Assembly (NCBI GenBank): GCA_021292105.1
Contig: CM037869.1
Coordinates: 4,807,001 to 4,871,000, forward strand
DNA: 64,000 bases
Reading direction: 5' to 3'
Origin: Anadara kagoshimensis
Lineage: Eukaryota; Mollusca; Bivalvia; Arcoida; Arcidae
Both the position numbers and the translations under genes were made by a program. Under the pieces are notes generated by a model, which did not search any database, was not told where the DNA came from, and saw only the letters and a program-made list of their open reading frames with translations. Within the stretch, counting starts at the first letter, position 1. Each line of letters opens with the position of its first letter. Below are positions 47,587 through 57,921 of this stretch, one piece after another.

Positions 47587-47940
47587 CAGAAATATCAAAT
47601 CTGTCTATGACAAAGACCATTTTCAGATCTGAAGCAAAGAAATGATTAAAGATATTGAAGCACAGTAGGTGCATATTTTTAGTTATTAGTTGGTTATAAT
47701 AAGTCAAAGTTGTGAATATCAAGATATGCCTTTAGAAGATTTAAATTTCATATCAACATTTAAAACCTGGAGTAAGTAAAATTTGTGACTTTCATCGATA
47801 AGTGTATGGGCTGGGCTGTACAATGTTTTATCATATACTTAGTATGGTATTTCCCTTGATACTCACAATTTGGACCTGCACAATATCACAGGTCAATCAG
47901 GCGATACAGGCCAAAATTTCCTAATGAAGGAAGAGACTGT
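47587..47940. other. Non-coding stretch, nothing recognised
   Basis: No gene or RNA visible; a 'gcgatacaggcc' near 47900 is a weak relative of the hairpin motif that follows. Confidence 0.4.
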
Positions 47941-47966
47941 TTGTATCGGCCCTAGAGCCGATACAA
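47941..47966. repeat. Short hairpin upstream of the recombinase gene
   Basis: TTGTATCGGC (47941-47950), loop CCTAGA, GCCGATACAA (47957-47966): a perfect 10-bp stem. It contains TATCGGCCCT (47944-47953), which recurs in the hairpin downstream of the gene; another TGTATCGG follows at about 47970. Confidence 0.75.
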
Positions 47967-48233
47967 GCTGTATCGGACCGGCGTTCACATTTTCCCGTAC
48001 TTTTTCTCAAATTGGTAACCACTATTCATATTTAACCTAGGTATAAATCATGATTCATTCAAAATAAACACAAAATGGGATTACTGTTTTTAAAAAATAA
48101 AAAAATACTATGATTTAATTAATTTAAATGGATTAAATTATCCAAAAAGGAGAAAATAAAAAAGTCCGCCAAAATGTCGCACATTCTGTGTCATGCACTT
48201 GCATTCTAAAACAGTTTATTCTTCAAAATCAAA

Positions 48234-49639
48234 ATGGAGGAGTCACCTGGAGAAAGAATGTTAAATTCATTGTCAAATAGAATTTTGGAATTGGATGGCA
48301 TTATTGAACGCCAAAGACATGGGCCAAGTGGTGACGCAGCTTTAAATATTCCGGACGACACACAGGACTTTATAAATGGGATGAAAAATGAAAACACATC
48401 AAGAAAAACTGATGGCAACGTAAAAAAACTAAAAAAATGGCTAGAAACGAAAGGGGAACACAGAGACGTTTTTGAAATCCCAGCACCAGATTTAAATATA
48501 TACTTGGCTCGATTTTTTATGACGATTAAACAGGATAATGGACAGGAATATGAGCCGGACACGCTCCGCTCATTTCAAGGTTCATTTCAGCGATTTTTGC
48601 GCGATCATCATTATCCTATTGACATCATCAAGGACAAAGAATTCAGTCATAGTCGGGAAGTTTTGAGTTCGAAACAAAAGCAACTGAAGAAAATGGGATA
48701 CGGGAATAAGAGAAGGAAATCACAGCCAATATCGGAGACGGATTTTGAAGTTATGATGGGCAAACAAGTCCTTGGTTTGGGTAAGTTTCTTCGTTCTTCT
48801 CAACCGTCCATTTGTATTTATCTTCTTGACCCTTTCTTGAACTACCTTCAAGTAAACAGAGCACCCGCTGGCGCACCTTTCAATAATGTAACCCACCAAA
48901 ACGTTGCCTGTTTTGGTAAAACATAACCGGAGCACTTTTTGAACTCGCATGAGAATAAGTTAAATATCACCAAGTAACTGTTATTTTTAACAAGATTTAT
49001 AAGCAAAGGTATCTTAAATCAGAGATGTATAAAACCCTGGTTTTATACATCTCTGCTTAAATGTAGTAATATGATTAATTTGAGTTTTTTTCTAAACTTT
49101 TTTAGCAAACCCAGAAGCCCTCTTGAACACAATATATTTGAATAACTCCATGCATTTTGGTCTAAGGGGACGACAGGAGCATATAAACATGTATTGGGGA
49201 GACGTTGAACAGAAAACCAACTCTAGTGGATGCAGATATTTGGAATTCAACGAAAGAGAAACCAAAACTAGAAATGGATGCAATGGTGAAACACGACCAT
49301 TTCCACCAAAGATGTTTGAAAAGAAAGGTAAGAAAACTTATTATAAATAAATAATTTTTTAATAAATAAATAATGAACCTAATAATTATATAGTTATATA
49401 TGTTTTTTTCAACAGATGATCCCAACTGTCCTGTTAAAGCGTTTGAAGAGTACAAGAAACGTAGACCTGAGAGAATGAATGTCCCAGACGCAAGATTTTA
49501 TTTACAAATAAACCGTAACAGAAAAGATAATGATCCAGTGTGGTATAAGTGTCAGCCATTAGGAAAGAATTACATTGGAGGAATGGTCAAAACCATGGCA
49601 GAAAAAGGTAAAATAAAAGATAAATTATCTGTTTTAAAT

Positions 49640-49671
<32 letters not shown>

Positions 49672-50188
49672 AATTCATCTTTATCACTTATCCCATATTT
49701 CATTTTCAGCTCAGATTACAGATAAAACGCTTACCAACCACAGTGGCAGAAAGACAACCGTGACAAGATTACTTGACCAAGGATTCCAGGCAGCTGAAGT
49801 GGTGTCTTTGACAGGACATAAAAATGTGCAAAGCATAAACAATTACAATACTGTTTCAGAAGCTAAACAACGGAAAATGTCTGAAACTTTAACTCTAGCC
49901 CCTCCAAGAAATGAAGATTCAGCAACTACTAGTAACACTGATCTAGATTTAACAAATAGCACTATAGTCGATTATGGTTATAATGATTCAGATTTAAACA
50001 ATATCATAAATGACTGGAATACTGAACCTACAGACACAAACCAAATAAGTGAACCCTCAGTAATTGACCTGCCTATCACTATAAATCAACAAGGAATTGC
50101 TGTTTCTCGCAAAACCTTGCCCTCACTTAATTTATTTACAGGAGCTACTATAAATGGCAATATTTCTATCAATTTTAACAGCAAATAA
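48234..50188 (+). CDS. Crypton-like tyrosine recombinase, four exons, intact (479 aa)
   Basis: Exons 48234-48780, 49106-49327, 49416-49607 and 49710-50188; all introns are GT..AG and all phase 1, giving an uninterrupted 479-aa protein. The N-terminal half has a core-binding SAM-like region (KKLKKWLETKGEHRD, RSFQGSFQRFLRDHHYPIDI). The catalytic half has FGLRGRQEH (R203), NHSGRKTT (H331-x2-R334), LTGHKNVQSINNY (H357, nucleophile Y366): the complete R..HxxR..H..Y set of tyrosine recombinases, with the usual nine residues from H to Y. The ZMYM/QRICH1/KCTD1-like DUF3504 branch, derived from Cryptons, is the nearest group I know. Such enzymes cut and rejoin DNA through a 3'-phosphotyrosine. It could be an active Crypton or a domesticated copy. 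Its C-terminal 100 residues are Asn/Thr/Asp-rich and unstructured. Confidence 0.85.
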
Positions 50189-50285
50189 TCTTATAATTGC
50201 AAATAAAGTTGTGCAGTATAATTTTAAATTTGTCTGAATAGCAGAAAGAAACCTGAGCTTACTGTTTAAGTATATGATAAATAGT

Positions 50286-50421
50286 TTATTACATGGTTGT
50301 TTTGATATCGGCCCTGGTATCATGCCCGCGGGTGGTATCGTCCCTCGCCCTACGGGCTCGGGCCGATACTACCACCCTTGGGCATGATACCAGGGCCGAT
50401 ATCAAAACAACCATGTAATAA
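50286..50421. repeat. 52-bp-arm inverted repeat (hairpin) downstream of the recombinase gene
   Basis: 50286-50337 pairs with 50370-50421, with a G-T pair and a mismatch near 50328/50329, around a 32-base loop that itself can fold (CCCTCGCCC/GGGCTCGGG). The stem contains TATCGGCCCT at 50306-50315 and its complement at 50392-50401. It lies 98 bp after the stop codon and is much more GC-rich than its surroundings. Confidence 0.88.
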
Positions 50422-50459
50422 TCTATATATATCGTATATAATAATAATTATATCTATTC

Positions 50460-50915
50460 CTTTTATTAGCAGCAATATACCTGCTTCTTATGGTGAATAT
50501 GTTTCCCAATTAATACGCTATGTTAAAGCTTGTTCCCACTACGGGGACTTTGTACAACGAAGCAGTCTGCTTGGAAATAAATTGTTGACTAAGGGATATT
50601 GCGAGCCAATGATTATCAATGCCCTCAAAAAGTTTTATGGCCGTCATCACAGTATTGTTGATATGTTTAATGTCTTTCTGGCCAGGATTGCCCTGGATAT
50701 GTTTGACATCCCATAATTCCATGTTCCTTTCACAAAATTTTTACTACACACGTTGCGGGTGTTATCGTGTAGCTAGATAAAACAGGAGGTGCTCACCCTT
50801 CCGGAAGACCCGACCTCGCTTAGATGTGGAAGTTCACGTGTCTAATCTAACTTGTCAGTTTGAAAATTTTTACTTTCCTTCTTGATTGTGATTCGGACAA
50901 TGATTAATATGTTTG
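50460..50915 (+). mobile_element. 3' end of a second copy of the RT element
   Basis: Matches 32520-32962: SNIPASYGEYVSQLIRYV, ACSHYGDFVQRS, LKKFYGRHHSIVDMF, stop, then the shared tail with 'cacccttccggaagacccg' and 'gtggaagttcacgtgtcta'. Only about 80 codons remain. In this copy the frame over the kept part is open, where the other copy has a break. Confidence 0.75.
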
Positions 50916-51359
50916 GTTTTTTTTGGTTATTTCAGCCCATAATAAGGTTTTACTCGACCTTCTTTATTATTGGACTTATTATAAAACGCGATTATATTTA
51001 ATTCATAATGAAAATAAATAAAACGCCGTTACAAACGTTGTAGGATTTTATTTTTGTATGATCAAATGCATCGATGGTTTTTTTTAGATCCCCATTGTTG
51101 CATTATATTGAATAATAATAATACAACATGGTGTCAGAAGTAAACATTTAATTTACGTTAAATTTTAAAACGGGAAAATGTCGACAATTTTTCTCATCAC
51201 CGGATAAACTGTCTTGAGGGAAATTTAAAAGAGCATTTCAATATATATTTAGCGGCAACAGGACTTTCAGGAAAACAAGAAGATGTCAAAGCCAGTGCAC
51301 TTTTACATATAATTGGCCCAGATGCTGTTGAAATTTATAATACATTTCAATGGGATGAG

Positions 51360-51472
51360 GTAGGCGATGAACTGAAAGTTGATTATATTCTCACAAAGTT
51401 CGAGGAATATTGTAAGGTAGGCGATGAACTGAAAGTTGATTATATTCTTACAAAGTTTGAGGAATATTGTAG
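51360..51472. repeat. 57-bp tandem duplication in gag
   Basis: Units at 51360-51416 and 51417-51472 (gtaggcgatgaactgaaagt...) differ at two positions. Confidence 0.88.
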
Positions 51473-51589
51473 CCCAAGGAAACACGTTGTGTTTTAAATA
51501 CATATTTTTAACACAAGAATTCGAAGTACAAAGGAACACTATAAATGCCTTCGTTACGGATTAAAAAAATGGCAAAATCATTTGAATTT

Positions 51590-52010
51590 GACAATCTTCA
51601 TGATTCCTTAATTCGTAATAAGATTGTTTGCGATGTTTACAGGGAGAATATTGCGGGAATCTACAAAGAGCTATTGATATATGCAGAGCTACTGAAACTT
51701 CATCTTCAAAGTTAACATCAATAGCAGGGACATCATTTGTATATAATTCTTTGTGTATTCAATATATCACTTGTATCAGAAAACTGCTAAAATGGTTGAC
51801 AATCTTCACGATTCCTTAATTCGTGATAGGATTGTTTGCGATGTTTACAGGGAGAATATTGCGGGAAAATGAATTTAATCTACAAAGAGCTGTTGAAATA
51901 TGCAGAGCTGCTGAAACTTCATCTTCAAAGTTAACATCAATAGCAGGCACATCATTTATATATAAATTGTATATTCAATATATCACTTGTATCAGAAAAC
52001 TGCTAAATTG
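51590..52010. repeat. 208-bp tandem duplication in gag
   Basis: 'gacaatcttca.gattcctta' starts at 51590 and 51798; the units carry the same gag end (ICRA.ETSSSKLTSIAG) and downstream flank, with one 15-bp length difference. Confidence 0.85.
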
Positions 52011-52120
52011 GTTGATTTCTATGTTAAACAAATTTATGAATAGTATCGGCCTTAACTCATTTGGATTTTTTTAATTATTAAAATTCTTTTAAATCTGTTA
52101 GATTTGTCTTAAGAAGAAGG

Positions 52121-52720
52121 TGTTATGATATTGGATATGTGTTTTATATTAGAGTTTTAACAACCTATTCTTATCAGCATCTGAAGTTAACCTCCCATGA
52201 ACTCTAAATATAAGCATTAGACTTACCAATCTTCTAATTATAACTGTAAACTCTGTCATGGTTAAGTTAACATTATGATAGTGTTATGGGGCGTTTTTGA
52301 TTGAATAATTAAAAGATAAATAATTAAAAAAAAATGCTGTCTGGGTATATACTACTTTTATGTAGATATTTTGTATTTGTTTTTGTCTTACTACACATTG
52401 TCATTAATATTTATGTCACTTGCAGCATGTAGTATAATAGTGTTTATGTTATTTTGATGTGAAACCACATATTTATTGTTATGTTATGAGCGATTGGTTC
52501 TCTTTTATGTATGGTACGTTTATTACTGACATTGAGTTATCGTTCTTGTTGACTGTACTGTATATGATCTGTACGTTTGTTGTTACTCGGATTATTACTA
52601 CTATGTAGATCCAGGCATGATGGCAGCCTAAAATAAATAGTTTGACAGATGGCAGCCTAAAATAAATAGTTTGACAATCCACCTTAATCACGTGTTTGGT
52701 CATACATCCATAACATTACA
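52121..52720 (+). repeat. Third Gypsy element, 5' LTR
   Basis: Starts TGTTATGATATTGG and ends AACATTACA, 600 bp, followed at 52721 by TGGTGTCTGAAATACC at the primer-binding position. It contains a 29-bp tandem duplication with an AAATAAAT poly-A-like signal (gcagcctaaaataaatagtt, twice, 52620-52676). No matching 3' LTR is in the window. Confidence 0.7.
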
Positions 52721-52741
52721 TGGTGTCTGAAATACCTGAAG

Positions 52742-53400
52742 ATGGAACTGAACGGAGTACCACTACCGCAAATGAACTGGGAGGCGACAAATCTCCCAGA
52801 TGCCTGGAAAACATTTCAAGCTCATTGCGATCTGATTTTTAACGGGCCATTGAAAAAGAAGGATGAAGATATCGGAATATCTTGCCTATTACTATGGATT
52901 GGCGAAAAGGGACGGGAAATTAAGGACACATGGACATTAGATGAAGACGCAAGTAAGGTACTGAAAACCTATTATGATATATATAGAAAACACGTGCAAC
53001 CCACCCTTAATCCTATATTCGCAAGATACATATTTAATCAACAAATGAAAAATGAAGATAGCATAGAACAATTCACAACTTGTTTAGCCAGTGTTACGAA
53101 TACTCACAAACTCAATTAAAAACAATGTCAACTAGTCACAACGGATTCTAGTCAGATTAATAGGGTCAAACACAGAAAGGGACATAACTCGTCTGGCAAA
53201 CGCAATGCATTCAGAAAACAAGGAAGACAACACACAGGACGGAACGCAGACAATTTGAATAGTTCAACAGCTACGTCATGCACACGATGTGGAAGGAAAA
53301 CTGCCCCGCTAGTGGAAAGACTTGCAACTTGTGTCACAAACTTAACCACTTTGCTCAGTGTTGCAAAACCAAACCTAATGTCACGCATGAGGTTCAAATA
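52742..53400 (+). pseudogene. Third Gypsy element, gag with zinc knuckle
   Basis: From the ATG at 52742: LPDAWKTFQAHCDLIFNGPL, then WTLDEDASKVLKTYYDIYRK and PIFARYIFNQQMKNEDSIEQ, normal gag helices, to a stop at 53117. Part of gag is deleted; a basic stretch and CNLCHKLNHFAQCC (an exact C-x2-C-x4-H-x4-C) follow near 53325-53370 in another frame. Confidence 0.75.
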
Positions 53401-53453
53401 AGTGATGATCCAGCTCCAAGAGAAGAAATTGACGATGTAATGATTATGATTTT

Positions 53454-55143
53454 ATGATTGACTCAATAAACTCTGATAAAAGTGTAGTGAAAAATGACCA
53501 AGCCTTTGCCACCATTGCTATTGGTCCCCAAGGTAACCCCATAGAATTCAAACTTGACACAGTATCCCAAGTTAATATCTTGCCCCTTAGCACATTTAGA
53601 AAGCTTAATGTCCAGATGCCCCTCCATAGGTCAGAGCGCAAATTAACAGGTTATAATGACAACCCCCTTGATACCCTTGGTTGTTGCACATTGCCACGTT
53701 CATACTCGAGTCAAAGCCAAGAGATTGGTTTCTATGTCGTAGACACCAAGTCTTCACCCGTTCTAGGTATAAGGTCATGTTTATGTGTATTCCGTTCTCG
53801 GTTCAAAACCCATTCCCAAGAACCACAAGCCCTCGCTCCACTTGACAAAAAGTCTGTGTTAAATAAATTTGGAGATTTATTGACAGGTATTGGTTTATTT
53901 CGAGGTGAGTACAACATCGCTGTCGATGAATCAGTTTCGTCGGTCGTAAACCCACCACGCAGAGTACCGATTGCACTTCGTGGCCGTCTGAAAACGGAAT
54001 TGGACCGCATGGAACGTTCTAAAATTATTGTAAAGGTCGTAGAACCCACACCTTGGGTAAACTCCATGGTTGTAGTAGAGAAACCAGGAAACAAGTTACG
54101 CGTTTGTTTAAACCCACAAAACCAAAACAAAGCTATATTGTGCCCGCACTATCCATCACGAAATTTTGATGATATATTACAAGAACTAAGCACTATGAAG
54201 TTCTTCACGAAGCTCGACGCAAGGTCAGGTTACTGGGCGATAAAGTTATCGCACGCCTCATCAATGCTGACCACATTCAATACGCAATTCGGACGTTATA
54301 GATATTCGAGACTCCCATTTAGTCTTAATTAATCTCAAGATAAATTCCGGAGACGAATGGATGAGTGTTACGAAGGTTTACAAGACGTTGTAGCATTAGT
54401 CGACGATATTCTAGTATATGGTGCTAGTCGTGCCGAACATGACGAGAACTTGCGCCAAGTGCTGCTTCGATCGCGAGAAGTGATCGCGGAGTGAAATTGA
54501 ATTGCGATAAACTTCGTAGTTGGAGTGACAGAAATATCTTTTTTTGGCAACGTATTGACCGATAAAGGTGTTAAACCAGACCCGGATAAAATTACCACAA
54601 TTACAGAGATGCTGTCGTCACAAAATCGTGCCGAGCTTGAAACTACTTGGTTTAATAAACTATCTGGCTAGGTTCGCACCAGATATAACCAAAATAACAA
54701 GTCCGATGCGTAGCCTGTTGATTAAAGACGTCGAGTTCTTGTGGGACGAACCACAGGAAACCGCTTTCCATAAGGTCAAGAATGTACTATCATCGAGCCC
54801 CGTTCTTAGTTACATTGACGCCAGTAAAGATGTCACACTTCAAGTTGATGCCAGTAAACATGGACTGGGAGCCGCGTTATTGCAAGAAGGCAAACCCATA
54901 GCTTATGCGATTTTATTCGGATGCAAAAAATTCCACCAATATATAAATGGACGAAAAGTTTTGGTGCAGTCCGATCACAAGCCTTTAGAAAGCATTATGC
55001 ACAAGCCTTTGCATAAGGCACCGCCACGTTTGCAACGTATTCTTGTACAGTTACAAAGATACAATTTACAAGTTACACACGTACCAGGAAAACAAATTTC
55101 TGTCGCGGAAGTTCCTACCGGAAACATACCCGAATTTAACTGA
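53454..55143 (+). pseudogene. Third Gypsy element, protease-RT-RNase H, broken
   Basis: The protease has KLDTVSQVNILPLSTFRKL: the catalytic D-T-G reads D-T-V, which should abolish activity. The RT continues in the same frame: NPPRRVPIALRGRLKTELDR, VVEKPGNKLRVCLNPQNQNK, FFTKLDARSGYWAIKLSHAS, then a stop at 54330 and VALVDDILVYG (catalytic DD) in another frame near 54390. RNase H starts at about 54830 (VTLQVDASKHGLGAALLQEG, first Asp) and includes VLVQSDHKPLESI (DHK). Several stops and shifts lie between 54330 and 54660. Confidence 0.8.
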
Positions 55144-55286
55144 GGATATGGACCTGCAAGTACACGCAGTATTTAGTCAAATACCAATAAGCGACAATAA
55201 AATAAAACATCGCAGATGCTAGCGACGTGGATGAGCAACTGTCTACCCTTAAAAAGTATATACGAAACGGTTGGCCAAACAAAATA

Positions 55287-56133
55287 CAGTATAACCTGTG
55301 TATAAAGACCACCCAGGGGACTGAGCAAAAGCGGACTGAATAAACAGGTGGACTTTATATAGAGGGTGGCCTTATTAATGAGTAAACGTTTATTGTTGAT
55401 ACTGGTATACAAATAAATGAAAATAATACATATAATACCTATTAAAATACCCTTTTGTTTAATTTTGTTCAAATTATTTTTATGGTATTTGAAAAAAAAT
55501 ATTATTAATTATAGAAGATATTTGAAAAGTGCATTATAATCTTAATGGAGAGTAGAACTGATAACATGGTAACAGTTTATCTTATAATCAGTATATACTT
55601 GACTAATATTGTCTTTGTTTTCTTAGGAAGCAGGGTGTCACTAACTAAAACAATAGTTAAAGAAACACACACTACCTTAAATAACAAAGACTATATGTTC
55701 TTTCTGATCTAATGGCTTCAGTCATTGACATGAGAATAAGGACTTCACATTTTTCACCTCAAAGTTTTACCTACATGTATACACTCTTTGCAACAAAAAA
55801 TTGTAAAACTTATACAATGATAAAAGACTTATAATAATTATATATTTCTAATCTTAAGCATTAAGAATATAATAATTACTTGGTTGAAGATTTACATAAA
55901 ATTAGACTAAAATTATATATATATAAAAACTTAAGAAATTGATTGAAATAGTGGACTTTATAGACAGGTTGAGAAGTCATTTGGGAATAAAAAGGGTAGA
56001 CTCTATTCCCATTGGACAGGTGGACTTTATATACAGGGTCATTATATAGTAAAATCCATTGGGGATACTTCAGACCGGTTGCTATAGACAGGTGGACTTT
56101 ATACAGAGGTGGATTCTATAGCAGGTTATACTG
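55287..56133. mobile_element. Non-autonomous TA-flanked element (MITE) in Gypsy pol
   Basis: Inverted ends CAGTATAACCTG (55287-55298) and CAGGTTATACTG (56122-56133) with TA on both sides. Gypsy pol coding resumes directly after. At 847 bp it has no gene. ACAGGTGGACTTTATA recurs at 55344, 56016 and 56088, and related 'tggactttata' pieces nearby, so the interior is itself repetitive. The TA duplication and CAGT end suit the Tc1/mariner superfamily. Confidence 0.75.
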
Positions 56134-56330
56134 TAAAAAAATGTCCAAAACTAATTCGCCCTTATTGGACATTCCGGGGTGAACTCTCGATCGATAATGG
56201 AATAATTCTTAAAGGTTCTCGTGTCGTCGTACCGAAATCGCTACGAAGCGACATACTCCAACAAATTCATTATGGTCACATGGGAATCGAAAAATGTCAA
56301 CGTAGAGCTCGTGACACAAATCACCGATGA
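56134..56330 (+). pseudogene. Third Gypsy element, integrase N-terminal fragment
   Basis: IRPYWTFRGELSIDNGIILK then VVVPKSLRSDILQQIHYGHM, GIEKCQRRARD: the pre-integrase strand and the two His of the HHCC finger. It stops before the two Cys; the catalytic core is absent. Confidence 0.72.
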
Positions 56331-56689
56331 CATGTATTAGATTTATATTATGTGATATTTTGCCAGTTTGTGATATTAAATGTAGTTTAACAAACTATCG
56401 TTTTCTGTATACTTTGACGGTATTAGGACGAGGAAAACTTCCATTGTCAAAGCCTAGTATCTTATAGTTCCACTGCAGCATTTTAATAGGAAGTGAGAAT
56501 ATTACAGTCCCCGCTGTTATACAGCCATCACTTACGACTTGGGTCGCTAAATGTGAACTCGTCAAGGTTTACTATAAATTTGTCACTTTATGTGACTGGT
56601 CCCGCATTTTCTCTTTTCTACATAGTTAATAATAAGTACAGTAAACTTTGTCACATCTGCTTACATTCTAGCGATAATGGTAGCTTAGA
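56331..56689. other. Non-coding stretch, nothing recognised
   Basis: No gene, RNA or repeat that I can support. Confidence 0.4.
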
Positions 56690-57280
56690 TGTGGCAAACG
56701 GTCAAATTACAGTCAAATCTCAAATGGGGCAGTCATATAAACAACATCACTTCAACAGCAAATAAAACCTTAGGATTCATCAAAAGAAACATCAAAACAA
56801 CAAAAGAAAACATCAAAAGTCGAGCATACCAGGCACTAGTAAGACCAAAACTGGAATACTGCTGCTCAGCCTGGGATCCACACCATTCGGACCAAATATG
56901 TAAAATAGAAAAATCCAAAGAAGAGCAGCCAGATACACCTGTAACAGATACCACAACACCAGCAGTGTATCTGATATGTTAACAACATTAAAGGGGCTAA
57001 CATTACAAGAACGCAGACTCAAAACAAGACTGGTCATGATCTACACGTTAAAATTGACACATACAACATACTCATCCCAGTAGACAACAGAATACGTAAA
57101 TCCCATCCCTACTCCTACAGACATATCTACACAGCAAAGGACAACTACAAACATTCATTTTTTCCATTTACAATTATTCAATGGAATCTCTTGCCGGCCT
57201 ACATAATACAGTCATCAACCATCGACACCTTCAGAGAACAACTATCCTACGTTGTTCAGAACAAAATCCAAACAAAATAA
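56690..57280 (+). pseudogene. CR1/L2-like reverse transcriptase, C-terminal end
   Basis: SNLKWGSHINNITSTANKTL, GFIKRNIKTTKENIKSRAYQ and VRPKLEYCCSAWDPH are the standard thumb-region sequence of CR1/L2-type elements. After frame changes near 56910 and 57050 the usual ending follows (IPVDNRIRKSHPYSYRHIYT, FFPFTIIQWNLLPAYII) to a stop at 57278-57280. The palm is missing, as expected for a 5'-truncated copy. Confidence 0.75.
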
Positions 57281-57921
57281 ACCCCTAACAACATGTACAT
57301 AGTTTTCATCACTATTCAGTTTTTCACTTTGCACATCACAACTGCATACTTGAACCTAAAAATTTTCTTTATTTCCACGCATGCGAACAGTATGTAATCT
57401 TCTGTTATGAAGGAATATTGTATATTGAAAGAAGAAACGTTTGTACGCAGTTTACTCATGATCTCTTGGCTATGTTGAGCAACTCACGGTGCAGTTTAAC
57501 TCGCTTCCTGTTACACATTTATAATCTCTACTGCAGAATAGAATGTATTCTCATCATAAAGTCAGCTGTTCTTGGTCACTTTACATAATGTACATAGTGT
57601 AGTTTAGACGTATATTAAACTAGCTTAGTTTTATATTCTTATATTATTATTCAATATAATAATAATACAACACCGATCATTCTGGAATGTTCTAGATCCC
57701 TAAACATTTTACGAATCACAATACAGATTTGAAACTGACAAGCAAGGGTAAATTTTTATGTATACAAACTTTTTTATGCATACTTTCGTTCCCGGTGCAC
57801 AATTTTGAAAGGGCTTATGTCATCCGATACTTGTTATAATAACAATAGAACGAGTTGACAATAACAAGCCTACAATATATTAGGGCTTGGTCGTGGTACA
57901 GATTGACACAAAAGAATTCAA
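57281..57921. other. Non-coding stretch, nothing recognised
   Basis: No gene or RNA visible. Its first part may be 3' UTR of the CR1/L2-like copy. Confidence 0.4.

Larger units (their letters stand above)
50925..52080 (+). mobile_element. Second Gypsy remnant: LTR end, primer-binding site and gag fragments
   Basis: LTR sequence ends in ACAACA at 51128, directly followed by TGGTGTCAGAAG (51129-51140), a typical Gypsy primer-binding position. Gag starts at 51178 but shifts frame at once; recognisable parts are KEHFNIYLAATGLSGKQEDV, ASALLHIIGPDAVEIYNTF and YILTKFEEYC, then LQRAVEICRAAETSSSKL near 51880. Two local duplications (57 bp and 208 bp) have scrambled it. The LTR start is lost under the RT-element tail. 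Confidence 0.7.
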
